Assembly (NCBI GenBank): GCA_947627175.1
Contig: CANQVA010000009.1
Span: forward strand, 1 to 62,566
DNA length: 62,566 bases
Direction: 5' to 3'
DNA from: an uncultured Ruminococcus sp.
Lineage (GTDB): Bacteria > Bacillota > Clostridia > Oscillospirales > Ruminococcaceae
The stretch's first letter is position 1. The number at the start of each line of letters is the position of its first letter. The notes below the pieces were generated by a model. The model worked only from the letters and a program-made list of their open reading frames with translations. It was not told where the DNA came from and did not search any database. Positions 1-9,956 of this stretch are shown here, in pieces. The translations under genes and the position numbers were made by a program.

Positions 1-77
1 TACCGATATTTATTCCGTTTTTTGCGTCCTGATTTCGTTTCAACTATGCTTATTTGTGGACTTTTTTGACAGGCTGA

Positions 78-103
78 AAAGGGGAACAATTTCGTTCCCC
101 TTT
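78..103 (-). terminator. Terminator after the cohesin-like lipoprotein gene
   Basis: A 10-base perfect inverted repeat (AAAGGGGAAC and its complement) with a 6-base loop lies just past the stop codon at 109. The T tract on the minus strand is short (CCCCTTTTC), so termination may be incomplete. Bases 1-77 hold no gene that I can see. Confidence 0.6.
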
Positions 104-108
104 GAATT

Positions 109-801
109 TTATTCGACTGTTATTGAGCCTTCCTGCAAGTGTTCAAAAGCGTATTTTTCAAATGACTCATCACCTTCAATATTTCTGAACATATCCGTTT
201 CCATATAATAGAAACCTATAGGATAAACTGTTCCGGGTTCTGCATCTTTCGGAACGTCAAAATAGAAAGTTGCAATGTCTCCGTCCTGACCGTCATTTCC
301 GTTAAACATTACCGTAAAGAATAATGCACTGAGATGTTTTTTCATAAGTTCTTCAGGGTTTTTATTCTGCCAGCGACATTCAAGGGAAATAAAGCCTGTA
401 TTATATTGAGAAGCTACTCCTTTCTTGAATTTTACGGAATCTGTTTCTTCGTCCATAAGAACACAATCAAGTACATCAGGATAAGTAAGATGTATACCGC
501 ACATACTCCAATTAAGGTCAGCACCTTTTACAGAAACGGTTACTTCCGCTGTTTCTCCTGCTTTTGCCGTAACATTATTTACGCTTATTACAGGGCCGCT
601 TTCTGCTGTCGGAACGTCCTTGAATTTATTTTTCATAGCCGTTTCACTGTCGGGAAGTTCAACAACTTCATCTGAACTTTCTATACCCTTTATTGATGCT
701 CCCGACGATTCGGGGCTTGTATATGAAGAATCATTCTTATTACTGCATGAAACGGCAGTTATACACAGAAGCAATGCAGCAACTGTCAATTTCAGTTTCA
801 T
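109..801 (-). CDS. Lipoprotein with a cohesin-like domain
   Basis: Predicted lipid-anchored surface protein of 230 residues. Residues 1-19 form a lipoprotein signal ending in the lipobox AVSC, so Cys19 would be acylated. A Ser/Glu-rich linker follows. Residues about 71-230 look like a cohesin-type beta sandwich: it opens ISVNNVTAKAGETAEVTV, contains the GDIATFYFDVPKDAEPGTVYPI stretch typical of the later strands, and ends QEGSITVE. Cohesins bind dockerins on enzymes, which would make this a cell-surface anchor; that role is inferred. The start was placed at 801 because GGAG lies just upstream, while the longer reading runs into the clpE-like gene. It begins 5 bases after that gene's stop and is probably co-transcribed with it. 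A non-cohesin carbohydrate-binding-type fold is the main alternative. Confidence 0.72.
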   Translation of the reverse strand: MKLKLTVAALLLCITAVSCSNKNDSSYTSPESSGASIKGIESSDEVVELPDSETAMKNKFKDVPTAESGPVISVNNVTAKAGETAEVTVSVKGADLNWSMCGIHLTYPDVLDCVLMDEETDSVKFKKGVASQYNTGFISLECRWQNKNPEELMKKHLSALFFTVMFNGNDGQDGDIATFYFDVPKDAEPGTVYPIGFYYMETDMFRNIEGDESFEKYAFEHLQEGSITVE

Positions 802-805
802 TTTT

Positions 806-3124
806 TTACTGCTCCTTTTTTTCTTTTGCACTGACAACAAGATTATCACCATCGGCAGAAATATCAATACTGCTTATTTCAGAAGCCTTTTCAATTATTA
901 TTTCTGCTATTCTGTCCTCAATTTCCTGTCTTATTACACGGCGTATATCTCTTGCACCATATGGTTTTCCATAAGACTTTTCAGCAATAAGCGAAAGTGC
1001 TTTTCCGTCATAGCTTATACTTATATTCTTTTCTGAAAGCGGTTCAATCATTTCATCAAGCATAAGGGACGCAATACTTGCGAAATCATTCTTGCTGAGT
1101 TGTCTAAATACAACTATTTCGTCTATACGGCTTATAAATTCAGGTCGCAAGAACTCACGCAAACCTTTCATTGCTTTATCACGTGAAATTTCGTTTTCAG
1201 TCCTGTTAAAGCCTACTCCGAGTGTTTTATCGGTTGAACCTGCATTTGATGTCATGCAGATAATAGTATTTTCAAAGTTTATTGTTCTGCCGTGAGCATC
1301 ATCAACTTTTCCTTCGTCAAGAATCTGCATCAGTATATTCATTACATCGGGGTGTGCCTTTTCGATTTCGTCAAAAAGTATTACCGAATAAGGACGGCGA
1401 CGGACTTTTTCTGTAAGCTGTCCTGCTTCGTCATATCCTACATATCCGGGAGGCGAACCTATCATTCTTGCAACGGAATGTTTCTCCATATATTCTGTCA
1501 TATCAAGTCTTATAAGCGGTTCGGGAGAATCGAACATTTCTTCTGCAAGTGCCTTTACAAGTTCTGTCTTTCCTACGCCTGTAGGTCCTACAAAAATAAA
1601 CGATGCAGGACGACGGCGTTTATTAAGACGTACTCTTGTACGCTTTATAGCTCTTGCAAGAGTTTCAACAGCTTCATTCTGTCCGAGTACTCTTTTTTTC
1701 AAAGCACCCTCAAGTTTTGCGATTTTAAGAAACTCTGTTTCAGCAATTTTATTTGCAGGAATACCCGTCCAAAGTTCGACAACCTTTGCGATGTCCTCTT
1801 CTGTCACCTGAACGCTTTCAGCCTTTTCTTTAAGTGTTTTTTCCTGTTCATGGGCATGAATGAGTTTTCCCTTTACTTCAGCAAGTGCCTGATAGTCGGG
1901 TTCACTCTGTTCTGAAATACTCTTTTCCATACCCTCAAGAACTGAAATTTCCTTTTTCAGTTTATCATATTCGGCAATTTCAGGAGAACGTATGCACGCC
2001 CTTGCACAACCCTCGTCAAGCAGGTCAATAGCCTTGTCAGGAAGAAAACGGTCTGTTATATATCTTTCTGAAAGTACTGCACAAACTCTGATTAAATAGT
2101 CCGAAATATGAACTCTGTGATAATTTTCATAATATTTCTTAATTCCAAGAAGTACATCAACTGTTTCTTCAATTGTCGGTTCATTTACGGTTACAGGCTG
2201 GAAACGTCTTTCAAGGGCAGAATCTTTTTCAATATATTTTCTGTATTCGCTGAAAGTAGTCGCACCTATAACTTGCACTTCACCTCTTGAAAGAGCGGGT
2301 TTAAGGATATTTGCGGCATTCATTGAACCCTCCGAATCGCCTGCTCCTACAAGATTATGAACTTCATCAATAAAGAGAATAATATTCCCCTCACGCTTTA
2401 CTTCATCAACAAGACCTTTAACACGGCTTTCAAACTGTCCCCTGAATTGAGTACCGGCAACAAGTGCAGTAAGGTCAAGCAGATATACTTTCTTGTCAGC
2501 AAGGTTAAAAGGAACATTTCCGTCATTTATACGCTGAGCAATTCCCTCTGCAATAGCAGTCTTTCCTACGCCCGGTTCACCGATGAGGCATGGATTATTT
2601 TTTGTTCTTCTTGAAAGAATCTGTACTACACGTGCAATTTCTTTGTCACGTCCTACAATATTATCAAGTTCACCGTTTGCCGCTTTCTGCGAAAGATTTG
2701 TACAATAACTTCCGAGAAATTTAAGTTCTTTTGGTTTCTTTTCACGTTTGTTTCCGCCGAAAAGTCCACGTTTTTCGCTGTTCGGCTTTTTGTCGGAATC
2801 ATTTTTTGACTCTATCTCCCCCGGTTTATCGCCGTTCTTGTTTTCGGAATCATTTACTCCGAAAATATTTGAAATAAAGTTGGGCATAAGATCTGAACCG
2901 CCCATTTCAAAACTGTCACCGTCAAGCATACTCATCATCTGGTCGGAAAGCTGGTCAATTTCCTCATTCGTTATGTTGAATTTTTCCAAATATTCCGATA
3001 CTTGCGGAATTTTCTGCTCTCTTGCACACGTAAGACAAAGTCCCTCATTCTTCTTTTCATTTCCCTGAACAGATGTAATAAATACAACCGCAGGTCTTTT
3101 TTTACATTTACTGCACATTATCAT
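806..3124 (-). CDS. clpE: ATP-dependent Clp ATPase, ClpE-like
   Basis: Hsp100-family unfoldase of 772 residues that would feed proteins to ClpP or disaggregate them. The N-terminus carries a four-Cys zinc finger (Cys4, Cys7, Cys30, Cys33) in place of the double Clp-N repeat of ClpC, which is the ClpE arrangement. Two AAA modules follow: the first has Walker A GEPGVGKT and Walker [10 protein letters not shown], and the second has GPTGVGKT and [13 protein letters not shown] coiled middle region lies between them. The first ATG was chosen because AGGGGG lies 11 bases upstream. A 156-base gap separates it from the cvpA-like gene. I found no CtsR-type heptad repeat there, so stress control is not evident. 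The exact paralogue name (ClpE or ClpC) is less certain than the family. Confidence 0.88.
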   Translation of the reverse strand: MIMCSKCKKRPAVVFITSVQGNEKKNEGLCLTCAREQKIPQVSEYLEKFNITNEEIDQLSDQMMSMLDGDSFEMGGSDLMPNFISNIFGVNDSENKNGDKPGEIESKNDSDKKPNSEKRGLFGGNKREKKPKELKFLGSYCTNLSQKAANGELDNIVGRDKEIARVVQILSRRTKNNPCLIGEPGVGKTAIAEGIAQRINDGNVPFNLADKKVYLLDLTALVAGTQFRGQFESRVKGLVDEVKREGNIILFIDEVHNLVGAGDSEGSMNAANILKPALSRGEVQVIGATTFSEYRKYIEKDSALERRFQPVTVNEPTIEETVDVLLGIKKYYENYHRVHISDYLIRVCAVLSERYITDRFLPDKAIDLLDEGCARACIRSPEIAEYDKLKKEISVLEGMEKSISEQSEPDYQALAEVKGKLIHAHEQEKTLKEKAESVQVTEEDIAKVVELWTGIPANKIAETEFLKIAKLEGALKKRVLGQNEAVETLARAIKRTRVRLNKRRRPASFIFVGPTGVGKTELVKALAEEMFDSPEPLIRLDMTEYMEKHSVARMIGSPPGYVGYDEAGQLTEKVRRRPYSVILFDEIEKAHPDVMNILMQILDEGKVDDAHGRTINFENTIICMTSNAGSTDKTLGVGFNRTENEISRDKAMKGLREFLRPEFISRIDEIVVFRQLSKNDFASIASLMLDEMIEPLSEKNISISYDGKALSLIAEKSYGKPYGARDIRRVIRQEIEDRIAEIIIEKASEISSIDISADGDNLVVSAKEKKEQ

Positions 3125-3280
3125 ATCAGGCTTTTCCCCCTGTAATTATTTTTACTGTATCTCCGAAAAATATTCTTACGGAAATATAGTAAATCTCTAA
3201 GAACTTTCAGGAATTACTTTTCTGAAAATCTTAATTATATAAATATAAAACAATAAATTCAGACTTTTCGGAATTATTCC

Positions 3281-4177
3281 TCAAATCTTCAAAAAATTGT
3301 AAGCATATCTGAAAATATATGTTTTCTCAATAGCTTCGTTACCGAAAAACAGCATTTCATTGTCTCCCATAATAGCACAAAGCTTTACTATAACGGCTGA
3401 TATAAATACTATAATCGCCCCTGTTATTATTCCGCACGCACCCCCTGCAATATATGAACCTGTAGAATTTTCCGTCTGCATCTGTCCTTCAGTCATTGCT
3501 TTTACTGTAAGAAGAGTGATAATAAATATCAAAGCAAACGATATTAAAATAACAACAAGCCGTATAACGTTTTTATATGCGTCCGCAACGTAATCATCGG
3601 AAATTATTTTTGCCGTATCCTTTCTTTTGTCACCGTCTTTTATCTGTCTGATAAGGCTGCCGAAATCTGTTTTTCCGTCAATAATCTTGCGTGATGCGGT
3701 TTCAACTGCATACTTACTCATATCACCGGAAATAAGTTTCTTCATAACTGATGCATAACACACATTAAGTGCTTTCTGAAAACTTTCCTCATCGTCAACA
3801 ACTTTTCCGTTTATATTGTTCATATACTTATAAAGCTGTTCATCAAGATTCTTATCTGAGTCAAGAATTTCATCAAGCTTTTTAGTGTTTACAATTACAC
3901 TGTATCCCATTTCTTCAAGTGCGTTTTTCATATCTGACGATATGTCAACATCAATAAGAGTTTTTTCAAGTTTATTGATATTGCCGTCCCTTACTGTCGT
4001 TTTATACAACGTATCTGAAACAGTACCACTTATTGATACTGAAATAAAAACACTGAGTATGCACCCGACAGCAGTTATGAGAGATTTAAAAATGCCCTTT
4101 CTTCCCGATAAATAAATACATACCAGAAATATCGCAACGGCTACAACATCATAAAGCCACCATAATTGAGTATTCAT
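3281..4177 (-). CDS. CvpA-family membrane protein
   Basis: Predicted integral membrane protein of 298 residues. Two hydrophobic helices lie in the first 50 residues, with an RKG motif between them as in CvpA/colicin V production family proteins. A polar, lysine-rich extracytoplasmic or cytoplasmic stretch covers about 55-205, and two further helices lie near 207-230 and 240-268. The C-terminal half carries the glycine-rich GGACGIITGAIIVFISA segment. The family is associated with envelope stress and purine-linked colicin production, but a biochemical role is not settled. GGAGG lies 7 bases before the ATG. It follows the DUF5711 gene by 24 bases and looks like part of the same operon. Confidence 0.7.
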   Translation of the reverse strand: MNTQLWWLYDVVAVAIFLVCIYLSGRKGIFKSLITAVGCILSVFISVSISGTVSDTLYKTTVRDGNINKLEKTLIDVDISSDMKNALEEMGYSVIVNTKKLDEILDSDKNLDEQLYKYMNNINGKVVDDEESFQKALNVCYASVMKKLISGDMSKYAVETASRKIIDGKTDFGSLIRQIKDGDKRKDTAKIISDDYVADAYKNVIRLVVILISFALIFIITLLTVKAMTEGQMQTENSTGSYIAGGACGIITGAIIVFISAVIVKLCAIMGDNEMLFFGNEAIEKTYIFRYAYNFLKI

Positions 4178-4201
4178 AAATATCCTCCTTTCATAAAAAT
4201 A

Positions 4202-5368
4202 TCAGCTTTCATAGTCAATTCTGTCAATTTTATTATAGCCTTTAAGGAAAATATGCTCACTGCTTCTTACAAAGCCCGTATATGAATCTGATATAGCTGC
4301 TTTGGAACGAAGTTTTCCGCTGAAATCATATGCACGTATTTCCTCTTTACACATCACATATGCGAGTTTATCATGTACTGCCACATCAACCGCCCGCTGT
4401 CCGAGGTCAATTATAAGAGGTTCTGTAGCTCCTCCACTGAAAAGTACCATAACATATTTACGTCTGTCATCATTGTTTATAATTACAGCAGACATTCCGT
4501 CACTGCTTGCTCCTCCTCCGATGTCACCGTCATAGCGGTAATATGAACTTATCTGTCCGTTTTCGTTTACATATCCGCAAGCATCAAATCCAAGCACAAA
4601 AGCCCCGTCCGAATAACCGAAAACATCAAGTCCGACTGTATCAATTCCGGGCGATGTCCATTTTTCCGTACTTTCAGTAAATATTATTTTCTGTACAGAT
4701 GTTGTAAGAGAACCGTTTTCAGCCATTATGTAACTTATAACACAACCGTCACTTTCATTTATAAAGCTGAGGTCGTTGACGTGTTCCATACATTTTCTTT
4801 CATAAATAACATTTCCTTTTCTGTCATATACGAATATTTCACAGTCATAATTTTCAGAAGTTGTGACAACTGCCGTATATCCCTCCGAACTTATCCTTGC
4901 AAACATTATATTATTATCAAAATGACTTTTATATAAAATTCCTTCTTCATCTTCAACACAGAAATCATTACCGCCTATTTCATAAATCAATGCTTTTCCG
5001 CTGGCTGCTCGCAGTACTGCATTAGTATATGCGTGCTGTCGCTTTCTCATTAACGTACCGTCTGAATTATAAAAACAAACATTAACGTCACTCAATACAA
5101 TAATTTTGTCCTGAGTCTGCCGTAGCTGATAATTATATTCTCCGCTTATCTCTATGGGAAAATTTCCGTCTGCAAGCTGTCCGGAATTGATTATTGTCTT
5201 ATACTGCTGTCCTATTCCTCTCATTTTTGAAAGCCACATATCCCTTGTACAATACAAGCACACAGCTATTGCCGTAACAAGCAGAAATATAAGAAATTTC
5301 ACACGCTGTTTTTTCTTTTTTTTACGGTTTTTAATTTCAACTATATCGTCTGCATCATAAATCGGCAC
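4202..5368 (-). CDS. Membrane-anchored beta-propeller protein (DUF5711-like)
   Basis: Protein of 388 residues with a charged cytoplasmic N-terminus (KNRKKKKKQR), one membrane helix at about 24-42 and a large extracytoplasmic part. The outer part consists of repeated short beta segments with aspartate turns (for example NSDGTLMRKRQ, DRKGNVIYER, NENGQISSYYR), as in a seven- or eight-bladed propeller. It resembles the DUF5711 family, which has no assigned function. Start is GTG, chosen because GGAGGG precedes it at 7 bases. It lies between truA and the cvpA-like gene in one tight minus-strand series. A role in sensing or scaffolding at the envelope is possible but only inferred. Confidence 0.65.
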   Translation of the reverse strand: MPIYDADDIVEIKNRKKKKKQRVKFLIFLLVTAIAVCLYCTRDMWLSKMRGIGQQYKTIINSGQLADGNFPIEISGEYNYQLRQTQDKIIVLSDVNVCFYNSDGTLMRKRQHAYTNAVLRAASGKALIYEIGGNDFCVEDEEGILYKSHFDNNIMFARISSEGYTAVVTTSENYDCEIFVYDRKGNVIYERKCMEHVNDLSFINESDGCVISYIMAENGSLTTSVQKIIFTESTEKWTSPGIDTVGLDVFGYSDGAFVLGFDACGYVNENGQISSYYRYDGDIGGGASSDGMSAVIINNDDRRKYVMVLFSGGATEPLIIDLGQRAVDVAVHDKLAYVMCKEEIRAYDFSGKLRSKAAISDSYTGFVRSSEHIFLKGYNKIDRIDYES

Positions 5369-5402
5369 TTAATATCCCTCCTTATATAGAAATCTTCTGT
5401 TC

Positions 5403-6158
5403 TCACACATATATTTCTTCTTCACTGTAAAACACTCTGTTAAGATAAAGCCCATGTGCTACAGCGGTTCTTCCTGCTTTAAGGCGGTTTTTTGCGGAAA
5501 GAATTTCCGGAATATCGTCAGGCGAAATTTTCTTTTCACTTACGTCTATAAGAGTGCCTGCAATAATCCTAATCATATTATACAAAAAACCGTCGCCTTT
5601 TACAAGCATTATCACCGTATCACCATAATTTTCTATTTCAAAGGAATAAATAGTACGTACAGTTGTTGAAACATTTGTACAGTCAGCACAAAAAGATGCA
5701 AAGTCATGTGTTCCCACAAAGTACTTTGAAGCCTTTTTTGCTGAATCAATATCAAATTTTCTTCTGTAATGAAACATCAAATCAGGTGCAAAAGGATTTT
5801 TTGATTCACTGCAATGCATTTTATAAATATACTCCTTGCCCTTACAGTCAAAACGTGCATGAAAATCAAGGGGAACGTCCTCACAGCTTAAAATTGATAT
5901 ATCATCGGGGAGTTCTCCGTTTACGCCTCTTACAAATCCACGTGTATTTATTTTGCTTTCCGTGTGTACATTAAAACAGAAACTGTTTGCATGAACTCCT
6001 GTATCAGTTCTTGAACAGCCTGTTATACAGACATTTTCATTAAGAACTTTTGAAACGTGCTTTTCAAGGACTTCCTGAACGGTCAAGGCATTACTTTGCC
6101 TTTGAAAACCGTGATAATTAGTCCCCCTGTATGATATCATCACTTTCAGATTTCTCAT
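5403..6158 (-). CDS. truA: tRNA pseudouridine(38-40) synthase
   Basis: TruA, 251 residues, isomerises uridines 38-40 in the tRNA anticodon arm. The catalytic aspartate lies in the motif CSRTDTGVHA. The N-terminal YRGTNYHGFQRQ and the C-terminal GDGFLYNMIRIIAGTL blocks are both typical. The start at 6158 has GGAGG at 6 bases and gives the usual family length; a longer reading would add an unrelated basic extension. The first 41 bases overlap the end of the yfhO-like gene, which suggests translational coupling. It often sits directly after ecfT in Firmicutes (ecfA1-ecfA2-ecfT-truA); here yfhO has come between them. Confidence 0.95.
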   Translation of the reverse strand: MRNLKVMISYRGTNYHGFQRQSNALTVQEVLEKHVSKVLNENVCITGCSRTDTGVHANSFCFNVHTESKINTRGFVRGVNGELPDDISILSCEDVPLDFHARFDCKGKEYIYKMHCSESKNPFAPDLMFHYRRKFDIDSAKKASKYFVGTHDFASFCADCTNVSTTVRTIYSFEIENYGDTVIMLVKGDGFLYNMIRIIAGTLIDVSEKKISPDDIPEILSAKNRLKAGRTAVAHGLYLNRVFYSEEEIYV

Positions 6159-9129
6159 TTTCTGCCTCCGTTTCATGTATATTTTCCGAAATATCTGCAT
6201 TTTCAGTAATTTCATTTTCAGGCAAATCGGGCTGATTTTCTTTCTTTTTCCTGCGTTTTATATCAAAAAATATAACAATTCCGCAAATTATCAGTGCTGT
6301 ACATGATACAGCAATACCTGTCATAAATCCGTCAGGAGTATATTTAATTTTTATGCTGTGCTGTCCCGCACTTAATTTTACGCCGAGCATAGAACCGAGT
6401 ACTTGTGTTGTTTCTGTTTTTTCACCGTCAACATAAACATTCCAGCCTTTTTCATACGGAATAGAAAGAAACATAACACCGTCATTCAGGGCGTTTATAT
6501 TGCCTGTTATTTCTGTATCACTGAATGATGTGATTTCAAGCTGTTCATCTGCAAGTTTTTTATATGCCTCTTCAAAAACGTCTTTTTTCAGTGCATAGAC
6601 CATTAGTTTATAACTGCCTGACGTACTGTCACTTTTCGCAAATATTTCAACATCTGAAGTACTGCCTTTCTGTCCGTTTCCCATAGGGAATATTATAGGA
6701 TAATCTTCAATTGACACTTCACTGTCAACAGTAATACCATTACACCTTACATTCAATTTGTCACAGCTTCCGTTTGTTGCATAACCGTAAAGATAACCAT
6801 TTTCAACGCCTTCATAGCTGTAAATTGAACTTGACGAGATATTATTATTTTCACGTGTAAATGTATAATTGCCGTATCCGTTTTTTGTTACGGTCATATT
6901 CTTATAGTCAACAAGTGCCACAGGCTGAGCCGTAAAACAGCCTTCAATTCCGGTAGCGGAACTTATTATATCATTCTGATATTCAAAAGGGTTAGGAGTC
7001 GGTTTTTCCGACATATTAAGAATATCTTCATTCATCATAAAACCGAGTGAAAGCGGATAATTATTTTTATAGAGATAAACACCGTTTATTTCCTTTTCTG
7101 CATTCAGTGCCATTTCCTCACTCTGCAATGCACCTTTTTTTGAAATAATATATTTCAATCCTAAAATTGAATTTACTACCGGTGTTGAAATTCTGTAATA
7201 ATATCTGTTTCCTGCTTCAGATGCGTATAATCCGATACGTTTCATAAACTTTGTTACTGAAACATTTGCGGAAGAAGAAAATTGTGAAATTCCGTAATAA
7301 CCATAAAGCGAACTGTCATTTAAAGTATAACTCTTAGTCATTTCGGTTCTGTAAAAAAGACTGTCATCGTTTTCCCGTGCATAGGAAAGAAGTGACTGAA
7401 CCTGTTCATTTTTGTCGGGATATGAAACATAGTCTGATGTGTCAACCGTCTGCACACCTATGCAGGCGTTTCCGACAAGTTCAAATCCCAATACAAACGC
7501 AAGACCTATACTTGTAATATGACTTCTCAAAGACTGATTTTTTATGTTCAGGATTTTCACAAGTGCGAAAATTATCAGAAATAAAGCGGAAATTATTATT
7601 GATGCCTGTAAAGCGTTTGTTTTTTCTTTATCAAAAAAATCATCAAATTTTATATGGTCATCGGAATCTGTATATAACATGAAAAACGTTCCCCACACAA
7701 CAGCCAACACGGGAATAAAAATAATATTGTTTCTGCTTTTTTTACCGAAAATTGAAGAGAAAATCACAAGTAAAACTGTAACTGCAACAGCTATTATAAA
7801 CATCGTTTTATTTGTACTGCTGAAATCAAAGTCTTTCGGATTTTTACGGTAATTAAGGTAAAAAATAACAGATGGTGCAACGAGTGAAAGAATAAGCTGA
7901 TATATAGTTATACCTTTTTTCATCATAACATCATATGCACGGAATGATGCAGAAACAAGCACAAAACTAAATATAAATGCGAATCTGTAAGGTATCTGAT
8001 TTGTGAAGTGAAAACCATGCCATATATAATCAAGTTTGTTCATATTACAGCTTACGGCAATTAAAGCAAGCATCACAAGCACGGATATTTTTTCACGTAT
8101 TTTAATTCCCAGTGAAAAAACAAACACACCGAAAAGAAATACCGCCAACATTCCACAAGCAAAATTAGGTAATCCCTCAACCTTTGCAGGCTGATTGAAA
8201 GAAATAAGATTTGCAAATAAATCTGTCCATTTTTCATAGAAAGTTGTTTCTTTCGGAAAAGTATTATTCGCACTGTAAGTGAGTTGAAGTCCCAGATATG
8301 CAGGAATAAGCATAAACGCAGACAATGCTATTGCGAGTATTGAGGAACGAACCATTATATATAATTTAACAAAAAAATCTTTTATTCCTTTAGGTTCAAT
8401 GATACCGGCAGCCGCAAACATAAATATGCAAAATATACAAGTGAAATACCCTATATAATAACTTGAAATAAGTGACAATGCAAGTGAAAATGTAAACAGT
8501 TTCCACTTTTTTTCACGGCATATAGCAACGATACCTGTCATTACAAGCGGAAAAATTGCTATAGTATCAAACCACATTACATTCCAGTAATAACCGAGGA
8601 CATAACTGCAAAGTGCAAACATTGCCGAAAATATACATATTGAAATATCTTTTCTTTTGTATGTATATCGTAAAAAACAGCTGAAAAATGCACCGCTGAA
8701 TCCGATTTTTGCTATAAGTATAAAAGTGAAAGCATCTCTTACGTTTTCATCACTGAAAAATATTGAAAGCCAGTTCAGCGGACTTGATGCATAGTAAGAT
8801 ATAAGCGAAAGGAAATTTGTACCCATTCCATTTTGCCATGAATAAAAGAACGAACCGCCGTTCAGTAGTTTTTCCCTCTCAACACGGAAAAAAGGAAAAT
8901 ATTGATGCCATGAATCAATAACAAGCATCTGTCTGTTTCCGAACGGGTGTATTTCATTCAATGCAAAAACATACACCATTACAGCAACAGGAATTGCGAA
9001 TGACAACAGAAAACAGAAAATGCCTTTTTCATCCATAAATCTGAAAAATCTGTTTCTGCCGAAAGCTGAAATTACTTTTTTAAAATCTCTATCAGTTTCT
9101 GTATTCTCTCTTTTTAAATTATCTTCCAT
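6118..9129 (-). CDS. yfhO: YfhO-family polytopic membrane protein
   Basis: Large membrane protein of 1003 residues. The N-terminal half has about a dozen hydrophobic helices with the family hallmark near the first loop (IDSWHQYFPFFR and SWQNGMGTNFLS). The C-terminal half from about 560 is a soluble extracytoplasmic region with an Ig-like end (GWNVYVDGEKTE, AGQHSIKIKYTPDG), then a last helix and an acidic tail. YfhO proteins resemble GT-C glycosyltransferases and are linked to glycosylation of lipoteichoic acid or other envelope polymers; substrate and donor are unknown here. It follows ecfT by 13 bases and overlaps truA by 41. The tail rich in Glu and Asn (about 965-1003) is variable in such proteins. 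Confidence 0.85.
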   Translation of the reverse strand: MEDNLKRENTETDRDFKKVISAFGRNRFFRFMDEKGIFCFLLSFAIPVAVMVYVFALNEIHPFGNRQMLVIDSWHQYFPFFRVEREKLLNGGSFFYSWQNGMGTNFLSLISYYASSPLNWLSIFFSDENVRDAFTFILIAKIGFSGAFFSCFLRYTYKRKDISICIFSAMFALCSYVLGYYWNVMWFDTIAIFPLVMTGIVAICREKKWKLFTFSLALSLISSYYIGYFTCIFCIFMFAAAGIIEPKGIKDFFVKLYIMVRSSILAIALSAFMLIPAYLGLQLTYSANNTFPKETTFYEKWTDLFANLISFNQPAKVEGLPNFACGMLAVFLFGVFVFSLGIKIREKISVLVMLALIAVSCNMNKLDYIWHGFHFTNQIPYRFAFIFSFVLVSASFRAYDVMMKKGITIYQLILSLVAPSVIFYLNYRKNPKDFDFSSTNKTMFIIAVAVTVLLVIFSSIFGKKSRNNIIFIPVLAVVWGTFFMLYTDSDDHIKFDDFFDKEKTNALQASIIISALFLIIFALVKILNIKNQSLRSHITSIGLAFVLGFELVGNACIGVQTVDTSDYVSYPDKNEQVQSLLSYARENDDSLFYRTEMTKSYTLNDSSLYGYYGISQFSSSANVSVTKFMKRIGLYASEAGNRYYYRISTPVVNSILGLKYIISKKGALQSEEMALNAEKEINGVYLYKNNYPLSLGFMMNEDILNMSEKPTPNPFEYQNDIISSATGIEGCFTAQPVALVDYKNMTVTKNGYGNYTFTRENNNISSSSIYSYEGVENGYLYGYATNGSCDKLNVRCNGITVDSEVSIEDYPIIFPMGNGQKGSTSDVEIFAKSDSTSGSYKLMVYALKKDVFEEAYKKLADEQLEITSFSDTEITGNINALNDGVMFLSIPYEKGWNVYVDGEKTETTQVLGSMLGVKLSAGQHSIKIKYTPDGFMTGIAVSCTALIICGIVIFFDIKRRKKKENQPDLPENEITENADISENIHETEAENEKSESDDIIQGD

Positions 9130-9142
9130 TTTTTGCCTTCCT

Positions 9143-9949
9143 CTAACTATAAATCATATTTACAACTATAACGCACATCAGAAAAAAAACAGTGAATGCA
9201 AGTGCTATATAGTCTTTTGACGATGATTTGAGTTGACGTAATCTTGTACGCCCTTTTCCTCCGCTGTAACAACGGCACTCCATAGCCGTTGCAAGTTCGT
9301 CCGCACGTCTGAATGCCGAAATAAAAAGCGGTATCAATATAGAAACAAGGTTCTTTACTCTGTTTATAAGACTTCCTGTATCTATTTCAGCTCCCCTTGC
9401 TTTCTGTGCGGAAATTATCTTGTCTGTTTCCTCAATCAGTGTAGGAATAAATCTGAGTGCTATTGACATCATCATTGCAAGTTCATGAACGGGGAATTTT
9501 AATTTTTTAAGCGGTGAAAGCAGGCTCTCCACTGCATCAGTAAGCGTTACGGGAGAAGTCGTATATGTCAGCAGTGAACTCCCGACAATAAGCATAATTA
9601 TCCTTATTATCATAAAAATACTTACGTTAATTCCCTCAGAAGTTATTTTCAGAAACTTCCAATGAAAATAAACTGTCCCGCCATTTATAAAAAGTATATT
9701 CAGAAAAGCTGTAATAAGCAGAAACGGCATAATCGGCTTTATGCTTTTCACAAACATTTTAATTTTTATCCCCGAAAGCATAACAGCCGTTACAGTGTAT
9801 ACTGCACCTATTCCAAGACATATCGGCGATTCACCGGTAAAAATCATGACAATAAAAATAAGCGTCATGACTATTTTGAACCGTGGGTCAAGATGGTGAA
9901 TTATGCTGTCACCCGGAAAAAACTGTCCTATTGTAATATCCTTCAGCAA
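9143..9949 (-). CDS. ecfT: ECF transporter transmembrane component EcfT
   Basis: EcfT (268 residues) couples the two ATPases to exchangeable vitamin- or metal-binding S components. The N-terminal HHLDPRFKIV motif is typical, several membrane helices follow, and the two cytoplasmic coupling helices carry AQKARGAE and AMECRCYSG. In many EcfT proteins the second motif is A-R-G, so the Cys here is a small departure. The start appears to be TTG 7 bases after the ecfA2 stop; the Shine-Dalgarno is weak (GGAAA), consistent with translational coupling. No S component is encoded in the window, so the substrate is unknown and this is likely a group II system shared between several S proteins. Confidence 0.92.
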   Translation of the reverse strand: MLKDITIGQFFPGDSIIHHLDPRFKIVMTLIFIVMIFTGESPICLGIGAVYTVTAVMLSGIKIKMFVKSIKPIMPFLLITAFLNILFINGGTVYFHWKFLKITSEGINVSIFMIIRIIMLIVGSSLLTYTTSPVTLTDAVESLLSPLKKLKFPVHELAMMMSIALRFIPTLIEETDKIISAQKARGAEIDTGSLINRVKNLVSILIPLFISAFRRADELATAMECRCYSGGKGRTRLRQLKSSSKDYIALAFTVFFLMCVIVVNMIYS

Positions 9950-9956
9950 ATTACCG

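Noticed and set aside
1292..1915. A 207-codon open frame antisense to the clpE-like gene
   Set aside because: Cys/Phe/Tyr-rich composition typical of antisense reading of Lys/Glu-rich genes; no start signal.
3125..3280. A CtsR operator or heat-shock promoter for the clpE-like gene
   Set aside because: No tandem GGTCAAA heptads were found and the best -10 has no proper -35.
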